Shown in pieces: positions 50,049-59,200 of a stretch of 64,000 nt of DNA (position 1 is its first letter; the number at the start of each line of letters is the position of its first letter). The notes below the pieces were generated by a model. The model had not been told where the DNA came from. It was given only the letters and a program-made list of their open reading frames with translations, and made no database searches. The position numbers and the translations under genes are program-made. Source of the stretch: JACVRW01 sp963765135 (GTDB lineage Bacteria > Actinomycetota > Thermoleophilia > Solirubrobacterales > Thermoleophilaceae); the NCBI GenBank assembly GCA_963765135.1, contig CAVXUX010000002.1, positions 558,001-622,000 on the forward strand. Reading direction: 5' to 3'.

Positions 50049-50069
50049 GTCCTGCCAGAATCCAGGTCG

Positions 50070-50462
50070 ATGGACCCTTCCCGGAAGCGCAAGATCAGGC
50101 TTGCGGTGGCGCTCGGCGCCGCCGTCTGCCTCGCGGCTGCGCTGCTCTACACGAGCTTCAGCGCCTCTTCGGAGGCCGCCAAGCCGTCGGAGCTGAAGGA
50201 GGGGCGGTCGTACGAGGTGACCGGCAAGGTCGTTAGGGGCTCGATCTCCCACTCGGGCGACGAGCTGCGCTTCCGCATCCGCGACCGTGACGGCACGCGG
50301 TCGGTGCCGGTCAGCTACACGGGTTCGGTGCCGGACCCGTTCCGGGACGGTCGAGAGGTGATCGTGTCGGGTGAGCTGAAGCGGGGCACCTTCGTGGCCG
50401 AGCGCGACTCGCTCGTGACCAAGTGCCCGTCCAAGTTCACGAAGGACGAGCAGTCCAGCTGA
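50070..50462 (+). CDS. ccmE: Cytochrome c maturation protein CcmE, Cys-type variant
   Basis: This 130-aa heme chaperone has one TM (IRLAVALGAAVCLAAALLY) and the CcmE OB fold (YEVTGKVVRGS, RFRIRDRDGTRSVPVSYTG, VIVSGELKRGTFVA). The heme-attachment site reads LVTKCPSKF, corresponding to the CxxxY variant found in archaea and some bacteria in place of the His-type site. Here the Tyr is Phe. It would pass heme to the CcmF protein encoded one base after its stop. Confidence 0.9.
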   Translation: MDPSRKRKIRLAVALGAAVCLAAALLYTSFSASSEAAKPSELKEGRSYEVTGKVVRGSISHSGDELRFRIRDRDGTRSVPVSYTGSVPDPFRDGREVIVSGELKRGTFVAERDSLVTKCPSKFTKDEQSS

Positions 50463-50463
50463 C

Positions 50464-52623
50464 GTGGCCGACGTCGGCTCCGCCTGCCTAGCGATCGCCC
50501 TGCTGACCGCGCTCTACGCGGTCGGAGCCTCGATCTACGGGGCCCGCACGGGGCGGCGCGAATGGGTCACCTCGGGCCGGCGGGCGATCTACTGCTTCGC
50601 CGCGCTGTGCGTAACGGCGTTCGGGATCCTCGAGGCCGCGTTCCTGCGGTCGGACTTCTCCTTCGCGCTGGTGGCCGAGGGCTCGTCGACCGACACGCCC
50701 ACCTTCTACAAGGTGACCGCCCTTTGGGCCACCCAGGATGGCTCGCTGCTGCTGTGGGCCACGCTGCTGTCGCTGTTCGCAAGCGCGTCGCTGTTTCTCA
50801 CGCGTCGCTCGCTGCGCGACATCGCGCCGTGGGCGACCGCCGTGCTCGGTGTGATCGGGGCCTTCTTCCTGTTCCTGATGATCGGGTGGGAGAACCCGTT
50901 CGACACGCTGGCCGCCGCGCCGCAGGAGGGCGCCGGCCTCAACCCGCTGCTGCGCCACCCGGCGATGATGATCCACCCGCCGATGCTCTACACGGGCTAC
51001 GTCGGCTTCTCGGTCCCGTTCGCGTTCGCGATCGGCGCGCTGATCGCGCGGCGCACCGGCGCCGACTGGATTCGCGCCACGCGCCGCTTCGCGCTGATCG
51101 CGTGGACGTTCCTCGGCACGGGGATCATGCTCGGCGCGCTCTGGTCGTACACCGAGCTCGGCTGGGGCGGGTACTGGGCCTGGGACCCGGTCGAGAACGC
51201 GTCGCTGATGCCGTGGCTGGTCGGCACCGCGTTCCTGCACTCGATCATGGTGCAGGAGAAGCGCGGGATGCTGAAGGTCTGGAACGCGTCGCTGATCTGC
51301 GCGACGTTCGCGCTCGCCCTGCTCGGCACGTTCCTGGTGCGCAGCGGCATCCTCGACTCGATCCACGCGTTCGGCGCGTCGACGATCGGCGTGCAGATGC
51401 TGGTGTTCATCGCCTGCGTGATCGGGCTGTCGGCCGGGTTGATCGTGGCCCGCCTGCCCGACCTGCGCTCGGAGGCGAAGATCGACTCGCTGCTGTCGCG
51501 CGAGGCGTTCTTCCTGCTCAACAACCTGGTGCTGCTCGGCCTGGCCCTGGTGATCATGTGGGGCACGTTCTTCCCGCTCATCTCCGAGGCGCTGACCGGC
51601 ACCGAGGCGAGCGTGGGGCCGCCGTGGTTCAACCGCCTGACGACGCCGCTGGCGATCGTGCTGGTGCTGCTGACCGGCATCGGCCCGGTGCTGGCGTGGC
51701 GGAGGGTGACGCCGGCGTCTCTGGTGCGCATCCTGCGCTTTCCGGTCCTGTTCACGCTCGCGGTCCTGGCTGCGCTGCTCGCCCTAACGGATGCATCGAA
51801 GAGCGTGCCCTCACTGGTGATGTTCACCTTCGTTGCCTTCGTCTTGGGAGCTGTGGGGCAGGAGTTCTGGCGCGGCGCCCGCGCGCGCCGGGTGATGACC
51901 GGCGAGTCGCTGCCGCGCGCGCTCGCGCGGCTGACGGGGCGCAACCGGCGTCGCTATGGCGGCTTCCTGGTGCACGCCGGGATCGCGGTGCTGTTCCTCG
52001 GGGTGGCGGCGTCGTCGGCCTTCATGGAGCAGCGCGACGTGCGCCTCTCGCCCGGCGACACGACCAAGGTCGGCGACTACCAGGTCACCTACGTGCGGCC
52101 GACGGCGAAGCTCGGCGGCGACAGCGGCGGCACCGGCGCGCCGATCTCGCTGGGCGCGGTGATGAGGGTGCGCAACGGGGACGAGACCTACACGCTGCGG
52201 CCGTCGCGCAACTACTACTCGACCACCGACCCCTCCAAGGGCCCGATCTCGCGGTTCTTCGAGGGCGAGGCGACCAGCGAGGTCGACGTCCGCTGGGGCC
52301 TGCGCCGCGACTTCTGGCTGGCGGTCCGCCCCGACCTCGTGTCGCTCCAGGAGCCGATCGCCCGAGCCGACCGCAAGTTCGCCGACTCGCCCGGCCGGGT
52401 GCAGGCGATCGTGATCCAGGCGCTGGCCGAGCTCTACCGCGAGGACCCGCCGCCCGCGGCGTTCAGGGCGATCGTCTCCCCGCTGGTCACCTGGATCTGG
52501 ATCGGCGGAGCGATCGCGGTCTTCGGAGCGCTCCTGGCCGCGTGGCCCTCGCCGGAGGCCCGGCTGCGCCGAGTCCGATCGCTCTACGCGGCCCGCCTCG
52601 GCCGCGAGCTCTCACGAGCCTGA
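50464..52623 (+). CDS. ccmF: Cytochrome c heme lyase subunit CcmF
   Basis: This 719-aa protein has about 15 TM helices. It has HPAMMIHPPMLYTGYVGF with the conserved His ligands, the tryptophan-rich WWD heme-handling motif GGYWAWDPVENASLMPW, and FLLNNLVLLGLALVIMWGTFFP. A C-terminal extracytoplasmic domain (DVRLSPGDTTKVGDYQVTYVRP) precedes the last TM. It receives heme from CcmE and ligates it to apocytochrome c. The GTG start lies one base after the ccmE stop. Confidence 0.96.
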   Translation: MADVGSACLAIALLTALYAVGASIYGARTGRREWVTSGRRAIYCFAALCVTAFGILEAAFLRSDFSFALVAEGSSTDTPTFYKVTALWATQDGSLLLWATLLSLFASASLFLTRRSLRDIAPWATAVLGVIGAFFLFLMIGWENPFDTLAAAPQEGAGLNPLLRHPAMMIHPPMLYTGYVGFSVPFAFAIGALIARRTGADWIRATRRFALIAWTFLGTGIMLGALWSYTELGWGGYWAWDPVENASLMPWLVGTAFLHSIMVQEKRGMLKVWNASLICATFALALLGTFLVRSGILDSIHAFGASTIGVQMLVFIACVIGLSAGLIVARLPDLRSEAKIDSLLSREAFFLLNNLVLLGLALVIMWGTFFPLISEALTGTEASVGPPWFNRLTTPLAIVLVLLTGIGPVLAWRRVTPASLVRILRFPVLFTLAVLAALLALTDASKSVPSLVMFTFVAFVLGAVGQEFWRGARARRVMTGESLPRALARLTGRNRRRYGGFLVHAGIAVLFLGVAASSAFMEQRDVRLSPGDTTKVGDYQVTYVRPTAKLGGDSGGTGAPISLGAVMRVRNGDETYTLRPSRNYYSTTDPSKGPISRFFEGEATSEVDVRWGLRRDFWLAVRPDLVSLQEPIARADRKFADSPGRVQAIVIQALAELYREDPPPAAFRAIVSPLVTWIWIGGAIAVFGALLAAWPSPEARLRRVRSLYAARLGRELSRA

Positions 52624-52640
52624 CGTTCAGCACCAAATAG

Positions 52641-52943
52641 GTGCCTAAAGTCAGATTCGTGGAATACGGGCTCGCGCTGATACTGCTGGCTGCCCTGGTT
52701 GCCGTCGTTGTCGTGCGCCCGCTGAGTCGGCGCGGCCAAGAGGAGCGGTTCGAAAGCAGCCGCATCCAAGAGCTCCAGGCCGCCAAGGAAGCCAAGTACA
52801 GAGAGATAAGGGACGCAGAGCTCGACCGCGAGATGGGCAAGCTGTCGCAGGACGACTGGCGCTCCGTCGACCGCGACCTCCGCGGCGAGGCAATCGAGAT
52901 CCTCAGGCAGCTGGACCGCCTGGAGGGGCGCCAGCCAGGCTAG
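52641..52943 (+). CDS. CcmI-like N-terminal membrane protein
   Basis: This 100-aa protein has one TM (YGLALILLAALVAVVVVRPL) and a cytoplasmic coiled-coil. Its pattern of ERFESSRIQELQAAKEAKYREIRDAELDREMGKLSQDDW matches the N-terminal part of CcmI proteins. The TPR-like domain of CcmI is missing. It probably helps deliver apocytochromes to CcmF. Start GTG at 52641. Its stop overlaps the convergent secG by 4 bases. Confidence 0.85.
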   Translation: MPKVRFVEYGLALILLAALVAVVVVRPLSRRGQEERFESSRIQELQAAKEAKYREIRDAELDREMGKLSQDDWRSVDRDLRGEAIEILRQLDRLEGRQPG

Positions 52944-53164
52944 ATCTTCAGCAGCACGAACACGTTCGCCACGAAGATCAGCGCGAACGCCACGGTCCAG
53001 CGGTTCAGGTTGCGCTCCACCAGAGATCCTCCGCCGAACGGGCCCGCGCCGGTACCGACGCCGAAGGCGCCCGAGAGCCCGGTGTCCTTGCCCGAGTGCA
53101 GCAGGATCAGGACGATCAGGACCACGCAGAGGATGATCTGAAGGCCGTTGAGGATCGCTTCCAC
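52940..53164 (-). CDS. secG: Preprotein translocase subunit SecG
   Basis: This 74-aa protein has two TM segments (ILNGLQIILCVVLIVLILLHSG and WTVAFALIFVANVFVLL) and a Gly-rich loop (SGAFGVGTGAGPFGGGS), diagnostic for SecG. It is the accessory subunit of SecYEG. The GTG start at 53164 follows a 16-base gap after the tldE stop. Confidence 0.93.
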   Translation of the reverse strand: MEAILNGLQIILCVVLIVLILLHSGKDTGLSGAFGVGTGAGPFGGGSLVERNLNRWTVAFALIFVANVFVLLKI

Positions 53165-53180
53165 GGCCGCGAAGGGTAGC

Positions 53181-54542
53181 TCAGCCGGTCGCGTCCGTGA
53201 ACCTGACGGACCCGGCTCGCAGGGCGGGGGAGACCACCCCGTAGGCGAAGCGGCGGTCGTAGAACTCGCCGTGACTGGTGAGCTGCTGGCTCGCGCTCAG
53301 GTCCTCCACGCGCGACAAGATCCCCAGCACCGAGTCGGTCAACCTCAGGTTGCGCAGCGGCCGCGTGACCCGGCCGTCCTCGATCAGGAACGTCCCGTCG
53401 CGCGTGACCGCGGTGATCAGCGTCTCCTTGGGGCGGACCACGTTCTCGTACCAGAAGCGGGTCACGTACACGCCCCGCTCCACCGGCGTGCACAGCTCGT
53501 CGAAGCTGGCGGCGCCGCCGCCGGCGAGCACGAGGTTGGCGGGCAGCGGACCGTCGGCGGCACCGCCGGGCTGGAGCGCGTGGCCCGTGGACCCGACCCC
53601 GGCCAGCGCCCCGCTGCGCAGGTCGTGCGCCACCGCGCGGGCCACGCCGTCCTGGATCAGCGGCAACGGGCGCTTCGGCGTGCCCTCCGCGTCGAACGCG
53701 CGCGGGAGGGTGGAGGTGAAGTAGGGCGAGTCCGCGAGGTTGATCGCCGGCGCGGCGACCTGCTGGCCGAGGCGGTCGACCAGCGCGCCGCGGCCCTCCG
53801 CGTAGGCGAGCCCGTTGAGGGCGGTGTCCCCGAGCAGCTCGAGCAGCGAGCCGACCGCGCGCGGCTCCATGACGACCGGGTAGTCGCCGGGCGGCAGCTC
53901 GGCCGCGTCGCCGGGCACCAGCGCCTTGGCGGCCGCGCGCTCGGCCAGCGGCCCGGGCTCCAGGCTCGACGCGGCCACTCCCATGCTCGACGCGTAGCCC
54001 GAGCGCCCGCTGGGGGCGATGCAGATCACCTTCATGAGGGCGTCGGTGGTGCTCTCGAAGGCCTCGCCGCCCGAGCTGGTCGCGACCGCGTGCTCGTCCT
54101 CGGCCACCGTCCAGACGCCGTGGGCCTCGAGCTCTTGCCGCTCGGCGGTCTCGAACGTCGTGGCCAGGGCGGCGCCGCCAAGCGCCGGTTCCAGCGCGGC
54201 GGTCTCGGCGTCGTGGCCGTGGTGGGGGCGCGCGCGCTGCACCTCCGGGAAGCCGGGGTGCTCGCCGCTGGCCGCGGTGGCCGCCGCGGCTTCCGCGGCG
54301 CCGAGGGCGCGGCTCGCGCAGGAGCTCAGCGCCTCCGTGTCGGTCCCGTTGGTGGCGGCCCGCCCGAGGTGCCCGTCGACCACCACCGCCAGCTCGACGG
54401 TCACGTCGTCGATCGCGGTGGCCTGGGTGGGGCGGTTGTTGGCGAAGCGGAGCAGCAGCGAGCGCTCGTGCGTGACGTGAGCCAGGACATCCCCGGTCGG
54501 CGCCGCGGCGACCGCGGCCTCGGCGACCTCGAGGGCGTTCAA
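53181..54542 (-). CDS. pmbA: TldE/PmbA-family metalloprotease subunit
   Basis: This 453-aa protein has the inactive partner fold of the TldD/TldE protease: HVTHERSLLLRFANNRPTQATAIDDVTVELAVVV at the start, CIAPSGRSGYAS, and GVYVTRFWYENVVRPKETLITAVTRDGTFLIEDGRV near the end. Partners process short peptides such as microcins or remove unfolded tails. It begins with TTG overlapping the end of tldD, with GGAGG 10 bases upstream. Confidence 0.92.
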   Translation of the reverse strand: MNALEVAEAAVAAAPTGDVLAHVTHERSLLLRFANNRPTQATAIDDVTVELAVVVDGHLGRAATNGTDTEALSSCASRALGAAEAAAATAASGEHPGFPEVQRARPHHGHDAETAALEPALGGAALATTFETAERQELEAHGVWTVAEDEHAVATSSGGEAFESTTDALMKVICIAPSGRSGYASSMGVAASSLEPGPLAERAAAKALVPGDAAELPPGDYPVVMEPRAVGSLLELLGDTALNGLAYAEGRGALVDRLGQQVAAPAINLADSPYFTSTLPRAFDAEGTPKRPLPLIQDGVARAVAHDLRSGALAGVGSTGHALQPGGAADGPLPANLVLAGGGAASFDELCTPVERGVYVTRFWYENVVRPKETLITAVTRDGTFLIEDGRVTRPLRNLRLTDSVLGILSRVEDLSASQQLTSHGEFYDRRFAYGVVSPALRAGSVRFTDATG

Positions 54543-55976
54543 GCTACGCCTACCTCCACGTCGCGGAAGCGCGCCGGCGCGGCGCCGTGGGACACGTGCA
54601 TCATCTGGCCGGGCTCGCCCTTGCCGCAGTCGAGCAGCGCGTGCAGGTGCCACTCGGACTCCGAGCAGACCGCGTCGCAAGCGGCCCAGAAGCGCGGCGT
54701 CACGCCGGCGTAGCTGGGGTTGCGCACCAGGCCGGCCGAGCTCGCCGTTCACGATCTCCCAGCCCGCCTCGCCCTCGAACTGGAAGTGCAGCCGCCGGTC
54801 GTCGATCGACCAGGAGCGGTTGGTGTCGATCAGCAGCCCGCTGTCGGTGTCGGCGATCAGGTCGGCGAGCGTCCCGGCGTCGCCCGGCTCGAGGCTGACG
54901 TTGGTCATCCGCACGATCGGCTGGCGTCCGAAGCCCTCGGCGCGCATGCAGCCGCCGGAGCGCTCGAGGCCGATCTCGGCCGCGGTCTCGCGCGAGGACA
55001 GGAAGCCGGTCAGCACCCCCTCGCGCACGATCGGGACGGTGTGGCCCTCCACGCCCTCGTCGTCCCAGCGGTAGCTACCCAGGCCGCCCGGGTGCGTGGC
55101 GTCGGCGGTCACGTTCACGCGCTCCGAGCCGAAGCGCAGCGAGCCGACCGCGTCGGCGGGGACGAAGCTGGTGCCGGCGTAGGACGCTTCCCAGCCGAGC
55201 ACCCGGTCGAGCTCGACCGCGTGGCCCACCGACTCGTGCAGCTGCACGCCGAGCTGCTCGCCGGACAGGATCAGCGTGGTCGAGCCGGACGGGCAGTCCG
55301 GCGCGCTCAGCAGCGCCGCCGCCTCGGCGGACACGCGCGGCGCGTGGCCCGTGAGGTCGAGCGCTAGGAACCGCTCGTAGCCGGCCTGCTCCATGTGATC
55401 GCCGTGCAGCGTGGGGAAGGAGCGCACGTGGGTTTCGTCGCCGCTAACGGCGATCGCGGACAGCCCGCCGCCGCACTCGGTGAGCACCTGCTCGCAGAGC
55501 GCGCCCTCGGTCGAGGCGAACAGCTTGTGCACGCGCACGGCCTGGAAGCGGGCCAGCGTCAGCGTCACCTGCGGCTCGGTGCGCAGGCCGGCGTCGGCTG
55601 CCTCGAGAAGGGCGAGCTTCTCCTCGAGCGTCACGTCGAACGGGTCGCGCTCAGCCGGGCTCGAGTAGGTCCCGGTCGCGGGCGCCTCAGTGGTCAGCGC
55701 GGCGCCGCGCGAGGGGGGCTGGGCGGCGGCGATCGCCAGCGCCCGCGCGAGCGCCGCCTCGGCATCCGCCTTGGCGGTGCCGCGCGCGGCCGCGAACCCC
55801 CACGAGCCGCCCACGCGCACGCGCACGCCGATTCCCTCGCTGTCGTTGGAGTCCACCTGGTCGACTGACCCGTTTCGGGTGGACAGGCGTTCCGATCGGG
55901 TGTGGACGAAGCGCGCGTCGGCGTATTCCGCCCGCGAGGCAGCCGCCCCCATCAAGTCCTGAAGCAGGTCACGCAC
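54539..55976 (-). pseudogene. tldD: TldD metalloprotease, frameshifted near the C-terminus
   Basis: The catalytic subunit of the TldDE protease, with the HExxxH site in LHESVGHAVELD, is read in one frame to WEIVNGELGR. One extra C near 54735 then shifts the frame; the true C-terminus (NPSYAGVTPRFWAACDAVC to DVEVGVA) continues in the next frame and ends at 54539. Because the shifted frame has no stop, it runs on in frame into tldE as one 952-codon frame. Either a sequencing error, a real mutation or a recoding site. The GTG start at 55976 is tentative. Confidence 0.85.
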
Positions 55977-56019
55977 CCGGGGTGCCAGCCTACCCTTATT
56001 GGTTAGTAGCCTGCACTGC

Positions 56020-56289
56020 ATGTGCCGCAACATCCGCACCCTCTACAACTTCGAGCCGCCCGCCACCGACCATGAGGTCCGCGCCGCCGCCGAGCAGTAC
56101 GTCCGCAAGATCAGCGGCTTCAGCAAGCCGTCGCAGGCCAACGCCGAGGCGTTCGAGCGCGCGATCGACGAGGTCGCCGAGGTGTCGGCGCGCCTGATGG
56201 GCGAGCTGGTCACCAACGCGCCGCCCAAGGACCGCGAGGTCGAGGCGGCCAAGGCGCGCGCCCGTGCCGCCGAGCGCTTCGCCGCCTAG
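56020..56289 (+). CDS. DUF2277 protein
   Basis: This 89-aa protein starts with CRNIRTLYNFEPPATDHEVRAAAEQYVRKISGF, the DUF2277 signature. A charged helix with ELVTNAPPKDREVEAAKARAR follows. The family is widespread, often near DNA or redox metabolism genes, without known function. It is divergent from tldD and overlaps the 3' end of the glutamate dehydrogenase gene by 4 bases. Confidence 0.93.
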   Translation: MCRNIRTLYNFEPPATDHEVRAAAEQYVRKISGFSKPSQANAEAFERAIDEVAEVSARLMGELVTNAPPKDREVEAAKARARAAERFAA

Positions 56290-59200
56290 CTGAGCGAGCC
56301 GGCGAGCAGCAGGTTGCGCACCTCGCGCACGGCCACCGGCAGGGTGGTCGTGTCGAACACGTGACCTACGCGGATCTCGGCGAGCGTCTGCAGGCACCGC
56401 TCGGTCGCCGGGTTGGCGTCGATCCAGGCGTCCACGTTGCGGTCGGGCCGGCGCAGCACCTCGGCCGTGAGGTTGCGGTGGAGGCTGTACAGGTCGTCGC
56501 GTAGCGCCGCGCGGGCGAGGGCCCCCCAGCGGTCGTCGCGGGGCAGGGCCACGATGCGGTCGCGCAGCCAGTGCAGCTCGAGACGCTCGCCGAGGCGGAA
56601 GTGGACGGCGGCCACCTGCTCGACGTCGAGCTCGGCCTCCACGGCGACCTCGACCACGTCGAACGTCGAGAACATCGTCGCCAGGCCGGCCACCCGCTGA
56701 GCCAGGCCGGGCGGGACGCCCGCCTGCTCCAGCTCGTCTGCCTGCACCATCAGGGGCTCCAGGTCGGAGGCGCCCAGCAGCCGCATCAGCGCGTCCTGGA
56801 GCACGCTCGCCCCCGGCGAGAAGAAGTGCACCGTCGTGCCGATGTCGAGTGGCCGGGCGCGGTGGGCCAGCAGCCAGCGCGACCCGCGCTCCACCAGCCG
56901 GCGCCCCTCGAGCAGCATGCGCCCCTGGACCTCGGCCGCGACCTTGTTGTCGAGCGCCTCGATTTCGGCCCACTGCGTGCGCATCGCGAAGATGTCCCGG
57001 GCCGCCGCGTACGCGCGGGCGATCTCCGACGCCGGCGCTCCGCTCTCCTCGTGCAGCCGGAAGGCGAACGTGATGCCGCCGCCGTGCTCCATGTTGTTGA
57101 TCACCTGCGTCGCGATGATCTCGCGGCGCAGCCGGTGCTCCCGGATCTGGTCGGCGAAGCGCTGCGGCAACGGGGCCGGGAAGTAGCGCTCCAGCTCGCC
57201 CGACAGGTGGGGATCCTCGGGCAGGTCCGAGTCGAGCAGCTCGCCGTACAGGTCGATCTTGCTGTAGGCGAGCGCCACCGCCAGCTCGGGTCGCGTCATC
57301 CCGCTGTCCTCGCGGTTGCGCTCGGCCAGCTGCTCGTTGGTCGGCAGCGCCTCCAGCTCGCGGTCGAGCTTGCGCGAGTGCTCGAGCGAGTCCAGGAAGC
57401 GCGTGTGCACGTCGACCATGCCGGCCGCGTGCGCCTCCGCCAGCGAAAGCGTCTCGGTCTGCTCGCGGTTGTCCTTGAGCACCAGCTCGCCGACCGTCCC
57501 CGTCATCGCGACGAGCAGCTCGTCGCGCTGCTTGTGGGTCAGGTCGCCGTCGGCGACGACCTGGTCGAGCAGGATCTTGATGTTCACCTCGCGGTCGGAG
57601 CAGTCCACTCCGCCCGAGTTGTCGATCGCGTCGTTGTTGATGCGACCGCCCCTGAGCGCGTACTCCACGCGGGCGCGCTGGGTCAGCCCGAGGTTGCCGC
57701 CCTCGCCCACCACGCGGCAGTGCATCTTCGAGGCGTCGATGCGCACGCCGTCGTTGGCCTTGTCGCCGGCGTCGGCGTGGACCTCCGAGCTGGCCTTCAC
57801 GTAGGTGCCGATGCCGCCGTTCCAGAGCAGGTCCACCGGCGCGGCCAGCATCGCCTGGATCAGGTCGTTCGGCGCCAGCGCCTCGCCGCGCACGTCGAGC
57901 GCGGCGCGCACCTGCGGCGACAGCGGGATCGACTTGGCCGCCCGCGAGTACACACCGCCGCCTTCCGAGATCAGCTTGCGGTCGTAGTCGTCCCACGACG
58001 AGCGCTTGAGCTTGAACAGGCGCTCGCGCTCCTCCCAGCTGCGGGCCGCGTCGGGCTCGGGGTCGAGGAACACGTGGCGGTGGTCGAACGCGCCGATCAG
58101 CCGGATGTGCTTCGACAGCAGCATGCCGTTGCCGAACACGTCGCCCGACATGTCGCCGATGCCGACGACCGTGAGGTCCTGCTCCTTGACGTCGTGGCCG
58201 AGCTCGCGGAAGTGCCGCTTGACCGACTCCCAGGCGCCGCGCGCCGTGATGCCCATCTTCTTGTGGTCGTAGCCGCTCGATCCGCCCGACGCGAACGCGT
58301 CGCCGAGCCAGAAGCCGTACTCGCCCGCCACGCCGTTGGCCACGTCGGAGAGGGTGGCGGTGCCCTTGTCCGCCGCGACCACCAGGTAGGGGTCGTCCTC
58401 GTCGTAGCGCACCACGTCCGGCGGCGGCTCGATCTGGTTGCCCTCGATGTTGTCGGTCAGGTCGAGCATCCCGCTGATGAACGTCCGGTAGCAGGCCTCG
58501 ACCTCGGCCAGCAGCGCGTCGCGGTCGTCGCCCTCGGGCGGGCGCTTGAGCACGAACCCGCCCTTCGCGCCGACCGGCACGATCACGGCGTTCTTGACCA
58601 TCTGCGCCTTCATCAGCCCCAGCACCTCGGTACGGAAGTCCTCGCGCCGGTCCGACCAGCGGATCCCGCCGCGTGCGACCTTCCCGCCGCGCAGGTGCAC
58701 GCCCTCGGTGCGTGGCGAGTAGACGAAGATCTCGTAGCGCGGGCGCGGCAGCGGCAGCCATGCGAGCTGCTCGGGGTCAAGCTTGAACGACAGGTAGGGC
58801 TTGCGCGTGCCGTTCGGCGCGCGCTGGAAGAAGTTGGTCCGCAGCGTGGCGCGGACCACGTCCAGGAAGCTGCGCAGGATGCGGTCCTGGTCGAGGCTCT
58901 CGACGGCGTCGATCTCCTCGGAGATCGTCTCGGCCAGCTCCTCGGCGTGAGCGGGGTCGGCCGCCTCGGGGTCGAAGCGGGCCAGCACCAGGTCCACCAG
59001 CAGGCGCGCCACGTGCGGGTGGCCGACGAGCGCTTGCTCCACGTAACGGTCGCTGAAGGTGGTGCCGGCCTGGCGCAGGTAGCGGCCGATGGCCCGCAGC
59101 ACGGTCGCCTCGCGCCAGGTGAGGCCGGCGCGCAGCACCAGGCGGTTGTAGCCGTCGCTCTCGGTGTCGCCGCGCCAGGCGCGGATGAAGGCGCCCTGGA

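Noticed and set aside
53172..53192. A tRNA D-arm-like stretch (GGTAGCTCAGCCGGT)
   Set aside because: No anticodon or T-arm follows, and it lies in the tail of the tldE gene.
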